From CAZJYI01 sp964550025 (GTDB lineage Bacteria > Verrucomicrobiota > Kiritimatiellia > UBA8416 > CAYOBW01): 64,000 nt of DNA. Numbering within the stretch: the stretch's first letter is position 1; each line of letters starts with the position of its first letter. Shown here one piece after another: positions 21,801 to 30,622 of the stretch. A program made the translations under genes and the position numbers. The stretch covers positions 1-64,000 of the forward strand of contig CAZJYI010000032.1 in the NCBI GenBank assembly GCA_964550025.1. Reading direction: 5' to 3'. The notes under the pieces are model-generated. The model ran no database searches. It saw only the letters and a program-made list of their open reading frames with translations, and had not been told where the DNA came from.

Positions 21801-22180
21801 CGGCCCTCTTTGTCCCAGACCCGGACCTTCCAACAGCATGCTTCTCCGCTGGTCAGCAACGTACCCCGGTATTCGACGTTTGCCGATCGGGCGGACTTGA
21901 CCTTGCCGCTGTCCCACTTATCGCCGACATCGGCTTTGAGTTTCACCGCACTGCCGGCGACCAGGATTTGATATGCCGACTGCACCTGCCCGCGTGTGTC
22001 CGACTTGAGAACCCACCCGAACCGTGGCCGGGCCACGTCGACACCCAGCGGGTCTGCCGCGTACTCGCATGTCAGCCCCGACACGAGAAGCCCGGACGGT
22101 CGCGCGTTGGGTTCGGCCGTGCAGGCTCCGGCCAGCAGAACAGCTCCAAGAATTGCCGTGGCTACCTCAGGGTCGATCAC
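18869..22180 (-). CDS. Alpha-L-rhamnosidase, GH78, with a discoidin-like insert
   Basis: 1103 residues. Order seen: signal peptide; Ig-like N-terminal domain (ARPRFGWVLKSDTRGQVQSA, then WDSGKV); an inserted galactose-binding or F5/8C-like module at about 172-320; the rhamnosidase N-domain (LYINGKKVSDDVLSPGLTDY); and the (alpha/alpha)6 barrel with TVWESWGMLKGG and a C-terminal beta-sandwich. The usual DCPQR.E acid motif appears as D651-C-L-H-R655-E656, keeping the Asp and the Arg-Glu pair. The start is GTG at 22180, with GGAGGG four bases upstream. It should release terminal alpha-L-rhamnose outside the cytoplasm. It follows the HzsA-like gene by 31 bp, so one operon is likely. Confidence 0.9.
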   Translation of the reverse strand: MIDPEVATAILGAVLLAGACTAEPNARPSGLLVSGLTCEYAADPLGVDVARPRFGWVLKSDTRGQVQSAYQILVAGSAVKLKADVGDKWDSGKVKSARSANVEYRGTLLTSGEACCWKVRVWDKEGRASTWSRPATFEMGLMEQRDWKGKWIGVAPPEPPAGQMDSTKPGRVNLALVAKASASYVSGHETLDAVNDGFKLAHSNDKRYGAYGNWPRRGTHWIQYEWPKPVHVDSIDVYWFDDNRGVRLPKASRLLYWDGTVFKPVKNPVGLGVEGNKYNTTIFEAITASRLKLEFDSDKASTGVLEFRVYDAGGSPKLHPVAKVNRFLALRASAVAPSPLLRKGFTVTKSVREARVRLSGLGWSELYINGKKVSDDVLSPGLTDYAKEVLYRTYDVTSFLKPGPNAVGIMLGNGWYSAASVLPWERGGPWGYPPRAILQMTVTYDDGTQTHMLTDKTWKTDRGPVGANQLVAGETYDARHEKPGWSEAGFDDSEWSGVAVLPAPKGLLRSQTVPAMKVQDTLRPIKITEHESGGWLFEFDRYFSGWVLLNTKGKAGNRITIHYELGEKDSYILRGDPDGETYEPRFTIHPVRYVRVEGLEEEPTPDALLGREVFSDVDMHGRFTCSNDLLNRIQGNIQRTLRVAYKGFVLDCLHREPIFYNEPASYFGSLSARKHTPRLWTEVAWSIPLAGSEDGDLSDIVPRLPGMNRKSDVSQNAAYPMLVWYLYQCLGDERLIEQHCDRVKAWVDFIGRNLAGDDHIVTKGWLGEHMLPGRKTGHWEFISAETPKDFIWTCYYYHNTRVLANMCRVLGKKAEEECYANLAREIQTAINKRWLDPKTGHYATQSQTSEILPLALDIVPQENRQQLIGNIANTITEADGGKLRVGHVGLPGFMESLVANGLGEVVYDAVNHTEFPGWGYMIAEGATTVWESWGMLKGGYHAEESMTMLAGVGRFFYESIAGIQEPPFYGTCEFGPGYRRFYIRPHALGDLKHAEASIKTVRGIISSSWKRTKDSFLLEIEIPVNSTAKVSVPAIGLKNPIVTEGGTVVWREGGYVKGVAGISAARQEGECYTFDVGSGQYQFSIADPGDELRHATDKGGPGR

Positions 22181-22211
22181 TATTCCCTCCGTCGCTTTTC
22201 ATAGCCACGTT

Positions 22212-25121
22212 CTATCTCGCAGCCAACGGCATCGGCCTGAAATCGGGCTCGCCCCGCCATTTGATGTGCTTCTTGCCGGCGTGGGTGCCATAGAACGGGG
22301 CGTTTGCGTCGATCCAGGTGACGATTTTGATGAACTCCTCGCGGGTCATCCCGGCCTTGCAGGGCTCCTTCCGGATCTGCTCGACCAGCGGGCTGCGGTG
22401 CGACCCGAAGCTCAGCGGAGGTTCCAGCGGCACATGGGAACTGCCGAAATTGGAGGTCCACAGGTAGCTCACATATCGCTTCTTGGTCTCCTTGTCGAAC
22501 TCGGTCAGCGCCTCGTATGAGCGGGTGAAGTACCGCCCCTCCGGCTCGCCGGTGAGGACCAGGTTGCCCTTGGGCGCCTCGCCGCTGTGGCAACGGATGC
22601 AGCGTCTATCGAGGACCGGCTGGACGTCCTGGGGGTAATGCACCGCGCGTGGACCGGCATCACCCGGCTGCGGGCAGAGCGCCATCGGACCTTGCGCCAT
22701 GGCCTGCGGCCGGGCCGTGCCTCTCATGTGGGGCGTCTTTCTCCGGAATTCGTGGCAGCCGACGCAGGAGCGGTTCTCGCCCGGCATCAGGTTAATGAAC
22801 GTCCGCATGCGATGCAGCTCCATGTAGTTCTCGTCCAGCGCCTGGAAATAGAGATTTCTGTTGGCCGGCACGGTGAAGAACGCCGAGCCGTCATCGTAAA
22901 CCGTGGCAATGCCATGCACAAACTTCCTGGCGACATCCCCCCCCTTGCTGACAATCGATATCTGCTGGAACCCACCTCCGTCCTGCTGCACACCCGCCCG
23001 CCAGGTGTCATGCCAACCAAGATTCATGGCCTCCATCACACGGATGTACTTGACCCGGCCGCGCTCGATGCCCGGCAAGCCCTGGTACACGTCGTTGACG
23101 AACAGCGTGGCCAATGCGCTGTCCTCTCCAGCGGCCGGCGGGGTCACCGGCACGACCTCCGTAGGTCTGCGACGCGGCCGCAACGGCAACGGCTGTAGAC
23201 AGGACAGTTCCGGGTCCCGGTACAGCTCGGCCCGATTACCCCACGCATCCAGCACGTACAAGCCGAACTCCGCGCCTTTGGGGTAGTCGCCCCCGCCGGG
23301 GTTATGCGCAACGAGAAAGAACTTCTCCGAGAACGGGTAGGGTTCCCGGAAAGAGCCGATGCTGCCCGGCATGGGGTAGAGCGCCGGATACCTGATTTCG
23401 GGCGTGAGGTTCTCCATCGCATCCGCGGTGCGCCGATGGCGGCGATTGTCGATCAGCACGATCGGGCCGTGCAGCCCGCCATGGTGTCCCGCCGCCGTCG
23501 TGACAATCTTGCGGCTGCCCGGGATGCTACGCGCGTGCAGCATGGCGCCCGGCGCGATGATGTCGTTCTTGTAGACGTGGTCCGAGCCGCTGCCGTCGGG
23601 ACGCACCGCCCACAGGCTCTGCACGTTGCCAAACCCCTTGTCGACATACTCCCAGCGCATGTAGACCACCCGGCCGTCGTCCAATACGACCGGACTGATC
23701 TCGTTGACCTGGCCTTGCGAAATACAGGTGATGTTCTTGCCGTCGGCATCCATGACGTGCAACGTGGTCACCGTCGTCGGATTGCAGAGCACCGACCGCT
23801 GGGAGCGCGTGGATGCAAACATGATCTTGCCGTTGGGCAGATAGCACGGGTCAAGGTCGTGCCATCCCACCGCGCAGTGACTTCCCGCGTAGCGCTGCCT
23901 GGTATCCGCCTCAAGAGCATCCCCGAACGTGAGCTGGCGCAGGCTCTTGCCGGCGGTCCGCAATCCAGTCTTGGGATCAATCTCAATCTCGTAGATTCGA
24001 TACTGCGTGTCCGCGGCGTAGGAGAACACAATCTTCGTGGCATCAAACGACAGGTCGAACCGCCCGAACACCCCTTCGGTGAACTCCGGAACGAGCTGTG
24101 TGACTTTGCCCTCGGCAGATACCGGGGAGAGCACACAGATATTGCGGGGCCGGATGGCAGGCTTGTACTTCATCCTCTGCAGGGTATACGTGCTTGCAGA
24201 GGCATACTCCTGCTTGAGAAACAGGAGTTTGTCTAAGTCCAACGCCGGGTGCGTGAGCATGGCCCGGCTCCGTAGCGCCGTCAATGGATCGACGATCGCC
24301 TGACGCTCCTCGGGCGTACCTCGCTCCTCAGCGGCCGTTTGCATCTTCTCCAGTCGGACCAGTTCCTTCAGGAACCGTGCACCCTTGGGATAGCTCGGGC
24401 CGAAGGTTCTCATATGGTCCTTGATGGCCAGGCGAAGCCCTTCCGTGTTGACTTCGTCCGGCAGGAGGAAGACGTTGCGATAGCGGACAGGGATCCGGCT
24501 GATCGGAAACGTACGCTTGGGCGGTTTCCATCCCTTGGGAAAGCGAACCGGCGATTCCAGCCTGATCGCTATCGGGTTGGGCGGTGGCCCGTTCCGGGTC
24601 AGCTTCAGGGTATGCTTGCCCTGGGTGATCGGGATTTCGCCGACCGTTTCCCATTCCGCACCGTGCCGGTCCCAGGTACGTTCGGGCAGCCCCTCCCACA
24701 CATTGGGATGGCGATCGAGGTAGGGTGGCGCGTTACCGGTCATCTTGAGGCAGCATCGGCCGACGAGCTTGTCGTCGAACCGGACCTCTGCCGGTCGCAC
24801 CCCGGCCGAGGCGTAGCGCACCTTGAGCGTACAGGTGGCGTTGGTGGGGAAGTCGATGTCATACTCGACGAACCACGGCTGCTCCTCGCCGGCGATCAGC
24901 ATCAACTCCGGATGCTGGTCCCGGTAGTCGCCGTACAGACCCGGATTCTCGGAAACGCGCGCGTTGCCGCGATCAAACTCCCACGCACCGATCTGCAACG
25001 TGCCGGCCGGCTTGGCCCAGGCGGGCACCGGCACCAACGCAAGGCTCAGAACGCCAGGCAGCAAGACCGACGCCAACGTCCGGCCGCGCCGCCGCATCCG
25101 GCACTTCATCGATCTCACCAT
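22212..25121 (-). CDS. HzsA-related secreted c-type cytochrome with TolB-like propeller
   Basis: 969 residues with a signal peptide (ending VPAWAK). The N-terminal 180 residues look like a carbohydrate-binding beta-sandwich; the middle is a TolB-like propeller (PNGKIMFASTRS, MDADGKNITCIS, VLDDGRVVYMRWEY); the C-terminal part resembles the middle domain of hydrazine synthase alpha and carries haem motifs CVGCH (786-790) and CIRCH (841-845), with DVQPVLDRRCIRCH typical of planctomycete-type cytochromes. It does not imply anammox; such proteins are common in sugar-degrading PVC bacteria. Start 25121 has AGGAAGGG upstream. Redox partner unknown. Confidence 0.8.
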   Translation of the reverse strand: MVRSMKCRMRRRGRTLASVLLPGVLSLALVPVPAWAKPAGTLQIGAWEFDRGNARVSENPGLYGDYRDQHPELMLIAGEEQPWFVEYDIDFPTNATCTLKVRYASAGVRPAEVRFDDKLVGRCCLKMTGNAPPYLDRHPNVWEGLPERTWDRHGAEWETVGEIPITQGKHTLKLTRNGPPPNPIAIRLESPVRFPKGWKPPKRTFPISRIPVRYRNVFLLPDEVNTEGLRLAIKDHMRTFGPSYPKGARFLKELVRLEKMQTAAEERGTPEERQAIVDPLTALRSRAMLTHPALDLDKLLFLKQEYASASTYTLQRMKYKPAIRPRNICVLSPVSAEGKVTQLVPEFTEGVFGRFDLSFDATKIVFSYAADTQYRIYEIEIDPKTGLRTAGKSLRQLTFGDALEADTRQRYAGSHCAVGWHDLDPCYLPNGKIMFASTRSQRSVLCNPTTVTTLHVMDADGKNITCISQGQVNEISPVVLDDGRVVYMRWEYVDKGFGNVQSLWAVRPDGSGSDHVYKNDIIAPGAMLHARSIPGSRKIVTTAAGHHGGLHGPIVLIDNRRHRRTADAMENLTPEIRYPALYPMPGSIGSFREPYPFSEKFFLVAHNPGGGDYPKGAEFGLYVLDAWGNRAELYRDPELSCLQPLPLRPRRRPTEVVPVTPPAAGEDSALATLFVNDVYQGLPGIERGRVKYIRVMEAMNLGWHDTWRAGVQQDGGGFQQISIVSKGGDVARKFVHGIATVYDDGSAFFTVPANRNLYFQALDENYMELHRMRTFINLMPGENRSCVGCHEFRRKTPHMRGTARPQAMAQGPMALCPQPGDAGPRAVHYPQDVQPVLDRRCIRCHSGEAPKGNLVLTGEPEGRYFTRSYEALTEFDKETKKRYVSYLWTSNFGSSHVPLEPPLSFGSHRSPLVEQIRKEPCKAGMTREEFIKIVTWIDANAPFYGTHAGKKHIKWRGEPDFRPMPLAAR

Positions 25122-25160
25122 CGTTTGCCCTTCCTTTCTCAGCTCAACTCTCGTTGCGGA

Positions 25161-26165
25161 CTATCGCCCTACCTTCGGCGCCAGCACGACGCGGAAGCCT
25201 ACGATTGCGAGGTAGCCCAGGTCCGGAGGCACGCTGTAGCGACTGGCCGAGCGCATGAAGGGATGGATGCTCCTGGCCAACGCCTCTTCTTCCGGGACCG
25301 CGCCTTTCTCTGTGTCGTAACCGGCAAAACAACCGCCGCGGACGACTTTCTCCTTCCCCGTCGCCGAACCCGAAGGGTCGGTGGTCTTGCCCTTTGGGTA
25401 GGGCGCGTACCAGTCCAGGCACCACTCGTAGACATTGCCATGCATGTCATACAAGCCCCACGCGTTCGGGTTGCGGGTGCCGACGGCGCGCGTGCCGAAG
25501 TTGACCCACAGGAAGTCGTCAATCCAGGCAAACTTCACGATCTCGCGGATCTTCGTGTAGTTGGCCTCAACGTTGTACGGCCCCTTCGTCCCGGCGCGGC
25601 AGGCGTACTCCCATTCGGCCTCAGTGGGCAGGCGGTAAACGTAGCCGTCAGGCAGCCGCCCTGCTCCCGCCTCGATCTCGGTGAGCTTGTCGCAGAACGC
25701 CATGGCACGTTCCCACGTGACACACTCCATCGGATTCATGTCCGTCAGCTTCCAGCCCGTAGCGCGTTCCTTGAAGATGAGCCCATTGTCGGTCGGGTAA
25801 CGGAAACAGAATGCCGAGCCCTCGTGAAGCGGTCCGCGCCTGAACTGCCAGGTTTCATAATTGTAGTCCGGCGGCATCATCAGCTTGTAGAACTCACGTT
25901 GCGTGACCTCGTAGATGCCCATGTAGAATGGCTTGCTGATCGTGACGGTGTGAGGTGTTTCGTCATCGCGGCGGCACATCTCATCCGCCGGGCTGCCCAT
26001 GGAGAACTCCCCGGCAGGAATGCGTTTGAGTTTCAGGCCCAGTTCGGGAACAGTCCATGCGGTGGCCTGCAGCTCCTTGAGCCTCGTGGCGTCGCCCGCC
26101 GCGAAAGCCGCGGCGCACGCCAGAAGAAGCAGGAATGCAGTAACTGCCGTTCTTCCTGTCTTCAT
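25161..26165 (-). CDS. Secreted SUMF1/FGE-fold protein, second copy
   Basis: 334 residues from ATG 26165, where AAGGAG lies six bases upstream and a signal peptide follows (FLLLLACAAAFAAG). SUMF-fold landmarks are present: LKRIPAGEFSMGSPADE, YRLPTEAEWEYACRAG, WGLYDMHGNVYEWCLDW and VVRGGCF. After GGC the sequence is FAGYDTEKG, so neither of the two FGE catalytic cysteines is at its place; activity as a sulfatase activator is unlikely. It lies 39 bp upstream of the HzsA-like gene and downstream of the giant metallopeptidase-like gene, in the same direction. Confidence 0.85.
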   Translation of the reverse strand: MKTGRTAVTAFLLLLACAAAFAAGDATRLKELQATAWTVPELGLKLKRIPAGEFSMGSPADEMCRRDDETPHTVTISKPFYMGIYEVTQREFYKLMMPPDYNYETWQFRRGPLHEGSAFCFRYPTDNGLIFKERATGWKLTDMNPMECVTWERAMAFCDKLTEIEAGAGRLPDGYVYRLPTEAEWEYACRAGTKGPYNVEANYTKIREIVKFAWIDDFLWVNFGTRAVGTRNPNAWGLYDMHGNVYEWCLDWYAPYPKGKTTDPSGSATGKEKVVRGGCFAGYDTEKGAVPEEEALARSIHPFMRSASRYSVPPDLGYLAIVGFRVVLAPKVGR

Positions 26166-26230
26166 CGGTCGCTCCTTCTTCCAATGGGACATATGGGACG
26201 TATATGACGTATGTCTCGAACCGCCGACTA

Positions 26231-29200
26231 CTACTTCGCCTTTCCCCTCACTCGAAGCAGCCACTTCTGCATCAAGGGCAACTCCGCGATGCGGCCGTCG
26301 AGTTCTTCCTTCATGCGCCATTCCCAGTCGACGCTCGTATGCCAGCCCTCTCCGCCCGCGGCCGACTTCTGCAGCGAGTTCAGAAGGTCGAGGTTCTCGC
26401 GCATCTCTCCACCGGCAACGAGGCCCTTCACGTAACCGCCCAGATACCCCTTGTAGGTGGTGTTGTAATGTCCGCGGTAGGCTTGGTACCGAAAGCTGTC
26501 GATCCAGAGTTTCTCCGGCCCGTAAGGTGCCATGGCCACATCGCGGGCCCTGGCGAGTTCTGCTTCCGCCTGTCCGACCTTCTTCAACATCTCGCCAGTG
26601 TGCTTGCCGATGAACCGTTCGCGCCTGCCTCTCTGCGAGCGATCCAGCTCGCGGACCTTCTTCGACAACCGCGCGTGCTCTCGAGCGGGATCTGCAGACT
26701 TGCGGAGCTCCTCGCGCAGGCCGTTCTGCCGGTCGCGGATGGCGCTGTCGCACTGCTTCCGTTCGGCCATGCTCCGCGCGTAGACCTTGTCTTCGGCACA
26801 CAACGCTGAGAGAGCGGTACGGAAGGCACGGTCGAGCGACCTGCGTTTGTCCTCAAGCTCGTCGCGCTCGCGAGCAACGGGGCTCGTTTTGCGGACCTTG
26901 TCGCGGGCCGCCTTCTCGCGTTCGCCGATCCGGCGGTGAACGGCGTGGTCGTTTGGGCTGGCCTTGCGCTTCTCGTACAGCGCCTTTAGTTCTGCGTCCT
27001 GCTCTCGGGCGGTGGCTTCGAGCTTGTGAACCTCTGAACGGAGCTCCCTGAGTCGCTTGTCCAGTTCGGCGATTCCCGTTCGTCCGGCCTGGCCTTCAGG
27101 TGTCTCTTCGTAAGCCTGTCGGAGCTCCTTCTCCCTGGCGCGGTATTGCGTTTCGGCTTCCTTCCTGCGGGCGGTGAGTGCCCTGAGTTCCTCGTCACCG
27201 TCAAAGCGTTCGGACTCGAGCTTCCGCGTGGCGTCCGACAAGGCGGATAGCCGTGTTTTCAGCGCGTCGAGCTCCGCCTGAGATTTCGCGCCCTCTGGCG
27301 TCCTGCTGAACTCGGCTGTGAGTCGGCGTTTGCGTTCCTCGTTGGCTTCCTTGACCGCGGCCAGGGCCGCTTCTGATTTCAGAAAGGCGGGCGAGCGTTC
27401 CAGCAACTCGCGAGCACGGGCCTCCATCTGCTTCTGCAGCTTGTCGTAGTGGGCGTGCCGTTCGTTCACGCCGGCCCTGATCTTCTCGTTGACGATGGCA
27501 ACGTTGCCGAGATCCTCTTCCATGGCAGCGATGAATTCCCGCGTTGGCCGTGTCGGCGCATCGCGTATCGGGGGAGGAATCTGGCTGAAATCGTCGTGGA
27601 CGGTGTGGTAGAAGACGATGTAGTCGATGGTGCCCCTGAAATGCCCTGAGTCGTTCCGCGTGGCGGCCACGAAGTTGCGCTTGGTTGCGCCGGCGGGGAA
27701 CGCGTCACAGGGGCGAAAGCCCGTGGCCTGCGAACCGACCTTCTCGCCGTCGACCCACAACGACAGCACCTCGCCGTCACTCTCGATCCGCAAGCGCACC
27801 CAGGTGCCCGTCGGCAGCGCCTTGCCGGCGGAGGCGCGTGCAACGACCTCGCCCGTCACAGTGGCAACGACCTCGGGTTTCCCCGCGTCGTCAGTGCGCA
27901 GCACGAGACAGTGGTCGGTCGAAGCCCCCAGGTCCAGGATAGTCTGCGAGCCCTTGTCGGCCCACTTGAGGGCCAGGTCCACGGTCATCTCACCAAGGTC
28001 GGCGACGCGAGGGCTGAGCTCACCGTACTGAGTTTTGCCGTCGAACGTGAAACCGCGGCGGTCGCCGTCGATGGCGAACCGCGGGCGCCCGGAGAGATAC
28101 CCGTTCAGGTTCGGCCAGAGTCGCATAGCGTAGCGTTTGTCGGCGCCGTGTGCGAAGCGGTACCAGTCAACGAGTACGGTCTTCTCATCGCGGTCCATGG
28201 CGTAATTGGCCCAGAGCCCGTCTTTGCTGAGCGCTGTCGCGCCGGGACGTTTCGGTACAACCGTGGCCTCGTCGGACAAGATCCCCCAGGTCCGTGCATG
28301 GCCTTTGGCTTGGGCGCTTCCCTTGACGACGGCCGCGCCACTGATCCGCGCGTGGCCTGAGACGACCGCGCGGTCGGTGACGATGGCGTAATCCTCTATG
28401 ATGGCGTGGTCGAGCACCTTCGCGCCGCCCAGCACCATGGCATCAGGGCCGACGAAGGCGGTCTCTGCCACGGTGGCGGATTTGGCGACCCAGCCACCGC
28501 CATTGGGGTGGCGTCGGCCTTCCGTCATGTGCGCGATCTCGGCCTGCAGCTTCGATTTGAGCTTGTTCGCTTCGTCGGAGTCTCTCTGTTGCGCGATGAA
28601 GGTCTCGATGGCCGCGATGTACGCTTTGCCGGCAGGCGTGTCGTGCGGCGCGGGAACGGCGTCCTCCAGCTTGTACCGCAGGCTGACGTCGTGGAAATCG
28701 GCGCTGCACTCGCGCGGCGTGCCGGGTCTGGCGCCGGCCAGACGAACGGACCATGGATAGCGGTAGGCGTAGCGACCGCTGTAGATCGACCGGATGAGGT
28801 CGCCGCTGTAGAGCGCGGTTGGCGTCGCAGCGACGGTCAGCCAGTAACCGATGTCGCCTTCGCGACGCTCCATCTCCATGGTGCCCTTGGACCACATGGG
28901 GCTGTAGCGGGTTCTGCCGTCGGCGCCCAGCGCAACAATGCAGGCGCGCCAGTCGCTGAAGAAGTCCGGATCGTGGAGGCCGGTGAAGTCCACGACAATC
29001 GCCTCGCCGCCTCCGTCGGCCACCAGTCGCACGATATTCACGCCGTAGGGTTCGGGCGCTTCCGCCATGGGTATTCGGTAGATCCCCCTGGCGCGATCGA
29101 CTGGTTCCAGCCAACTTCGCGCCGGAGCAAGGTAGGCCGTGCGGTAGAGATCTTCGAGCTCGCAATCGAACGTCGCGAGTCGGGCGCCGTACTCGCCCAT

Positions 29201-30415
29201 CATGTCGCCAAAGCCGCGGATGCCGTTCTTGAACATCCCGCGCTGCTGACCCAGGCGGGCGGCGATCTGCATGATGCTCTGTTCGCCGGCCCCGGATGGT
29301 GCCGCTACGTACCAGCCGTAGCCCCAGTTCGGGTCGTCGGCCACAAGGTTGTAGAAGACGGTGTAGGTGTACCCCATGCCGCCGTTGAAGATGTTCCGCC
29401 ACGGCGCCTTGATGTGATGGTTGCCCTTGAGCACCGGCGAAGCAAACGTCTGGTGCGCGTCGGCCTGGGCCTCACCGCCGCCGACGCGCCAACGGTTGCC
29501 CAGGGCTCCGTGGCCCCATTCGTGGAACAGCCCCATCGACCAGGGGCCGCCAATAGCGTGCTTGATCCCGCAGGCCCCGTATCCGCCGCCAGCGTAGCCG
29601 GGCATGACCAGATGCCCGTCGCGTTTCGTCCCGACAACGGTGATCTCGTATTTGAGCTGTTCTTTCCTGTCCCAGTACGGCATCAGGTGGCCGGCGTACT
29701 CGTTCATTGCCCACCAGTACTCGGCGCATTTGACCGATCCTTTGCGGAACCACGCCGACTTCTCCGGTTCCTTCTCGTTTACCCACGGATCTCCGACTTC
29801 TCCGGCCTGGCTACCGGAGACGAAGACGAAGTGATCGCTCTCGACCTGCATCGTTCCCGGTTCGCCGGGTTTGGCGTTGTTGGGGAACTTGATGTCGCTT
29901 GAAGGGCGTTTGGCGCGTGGAGTCTTGTCGAGACCCGCCGTGATGCGGTTCATTTCCCGGACGTAGAGGTCCATGATGAACTTCTTGTCGGCCGCGGAAA
30001 AGCTGCCGCGAAGGAAGCAGCGTTTGCGTCCGTCGGCGAGCCGCAACACGACGGCCGGCTCGATGGGGGCGCCGTCACCGCCGCGGAACTTGCTGCTCAT
30101 CGTGTTGCCGATGCCGCGGAAGGCGATGAGGTGCGCTTTGAACGATGGCGGTAGGCCGGGTTGCTTCTCGCGCCACGTCCAGGTGCGCAGCGGCATTCCT
30201 TCCTGGACCTCGATGATGTCCACACCCTTGCGTGGCCACCATTTCACGGTGCGGCGTTCGTACGCAGTTGGTTCAGCGGTGCCTGTCTGAGTGGGTCTGT
30301 GGAGGTCGACGCCCGGGAGACGTCCCCCGCCGTCCGGGTAGCGCGTGCGCCCGTAGAAATCGTAGCCGGCCACCGAGAGGGTGCTGCATAGCAACCCCAG
30401 CATTCCAGCTCGCAT
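26231..30415 (-). CDS. Giant secreted Svx-like metallopeptidase protein, paralogue with long coiled coil
   Basis: About 1394 residues from ATG 30415, which starts a short export signal (MRAGMLGLLCSTLSVAG); the open frame extends further upstream without a signal. It shares RRTVKWWPRKG and the whole core with the 9532-13863 protein. HEWGH at 298-302 (in MGLFHEWGHGALGNRW) is the single zinc-binding motif, in a Svx/AvrXca (DUF6055)-like domain. Left-handed beta-helix turns occupy about 638-730, a LamG-like domain 770-950, and a very long charged coiled coil about 960-1300 with repeating ELDKRLRELRSEVHKLE-type heptads. The C-terminus (WHTSVDWEWRM, then WLLRVRG) matches the paralogue. The coiled coil suggests a stalk or oligomer on the cell surface. 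Confidence 0.75.
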   Translation of the reverse strand: MRAGMLGLLCSTLSVAGYDFYGRTRYPDGGGRLPGVDLHRPTQTGTAEPTAYERRTVKWWPRKGVDIIEVQEGMPLRTWTWREKQPGLPPSFKAHLIAFRGIGNTMSSKFRGGDGAPIEPAVVLRLADGRKRCFLRGSFSAADKKFIMDLYVREMNRITAGLDKTPRAKRPSSDIKFPNNAKPGEPGTMQVESDHFVFVSGSQAGEVGDPWVNEKEPEKSAWFRKGSVKCAEYWWAMNEYAGHLMPYWDRKEQLKYEITVVGTKRDGHLVMPGYAGGGYGACGIKHAIGGPWSMGLFHEWGHGALGNRWRVGGGEAQADAHQTFASPVLKGNHHIKAPWRNIFNGGMGYTYTVFYNLVADDPNWGYGWYVAAPSGAGEQSIMQIAARLGQQRGMFKNGIRGFGDMMGEYGARLATFDCELEDLYRTAYLAPARSWLEPVDRARGIYRIPMAEAPEPYGVNIVRLVADGGGEAIVVDFTGLHDPDFFSDWRACIVALGADGRTRYSPMWSKGTMEMERREGDIGYWLTVAATPTALYSGDLIRSIYSGRYAYRYPWSVRLAGARPGTPRECSADFHDVSLRYKLEDAVPAPHDTPAGKAYIAAIETFIAQQRDSDEANKLKSKLQAEIAHMTEGRRHPNGGGWVAKSATVAETAFVGPDAMVLGGAKVLDHAIIEDYAIVTDRAVVSGHARISGAAVVKGSAQAKGHARTWGILSDEATVVPKRPGATALSKDGLWANYAMDRDEKTVLVDWYRFAHGADKRYAMRLWPNLNGYLSGRPRFAIDGDRRGFTFDGKTQYGELSPRVADLGEMTVDLALKWADKGSQTILDLGASTDHCLVLRTDDAGKPEVVATVTGEVVARASAGKALPTGTWVRLRIESDGEVLSLWVDGEKVGSQATGFRPCDAFPAGATKRNFVAATRNDSGHFRGTIDYIVFYHTVHDDFSQIPPPIRDAPTRPTREFIAAMEEDLGNVAIVNEKIRAGVNERHAHYDKLQKQMEARARELLERSPAFLKSEAALAAVKEANEERKRRLTAEFSRTPEGAKSQAELDALKTRLSALSDATRKLESERFDGDEELRALTARRKEAETQYRAREKELRQAYEETPEGQAGRTGIAELDKRLRELRSEVHKLEATAREQDAELKALYEKRKASPNDHAVHRRIGEREKAARDKVRKTSPVARERDELEDKRRSLDRAFRTALSALCAEDKVYARSMAERKQCDSAIRDRQNGLREELRKSADPAREHARLSKKVRELDRSQRGRRERFIGKHTGEMLKKVGQAEAELARARDVAMAPYGPEKLWIDSFRYQAYRGHYNTTYKGYLGGYVKGLVAGGEMRENLDLLNSLQKSAAGGEGWHTSVDWEWRMKEELDGRIAELPLMQKWLLRVRGKAK

Positions 30416-30622
30416 CAGTAATCTCTGCGTCTGCGCCACCTCAAGTCCGATCCCTACGCCTGCCACCTCGGCTCTGCCCTTCCAAACCGTCGACAATACG
30501 TCTTCTGCCTCGCTTGAAGCCCGGGTCCGGAACGAAACCATAGAAGCCCCCCGCATCGGGGTCAAGACCTGCCGACAGTGCCGCAGCGCTACACATGCCG
30601 CTTCGGTGCAGGTCCGGCCGAT

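Noticed and set aside
22212..25121. Hydrazine synthase, suggesting anammox
   Set aside because: Only the middle-domain resemblance and two CxxCH motifs are present; there are no other hydrazine synthase subunits, and similar proteins are common in sugar-degrading PVC bacteria.
24339..26207. A 622-codon plus-strand frame over the HzsA-like and SUMF-fold genes
   Set aside because: It crosses two real genes and their spacer on the other strand, and has no recognisable protein features.
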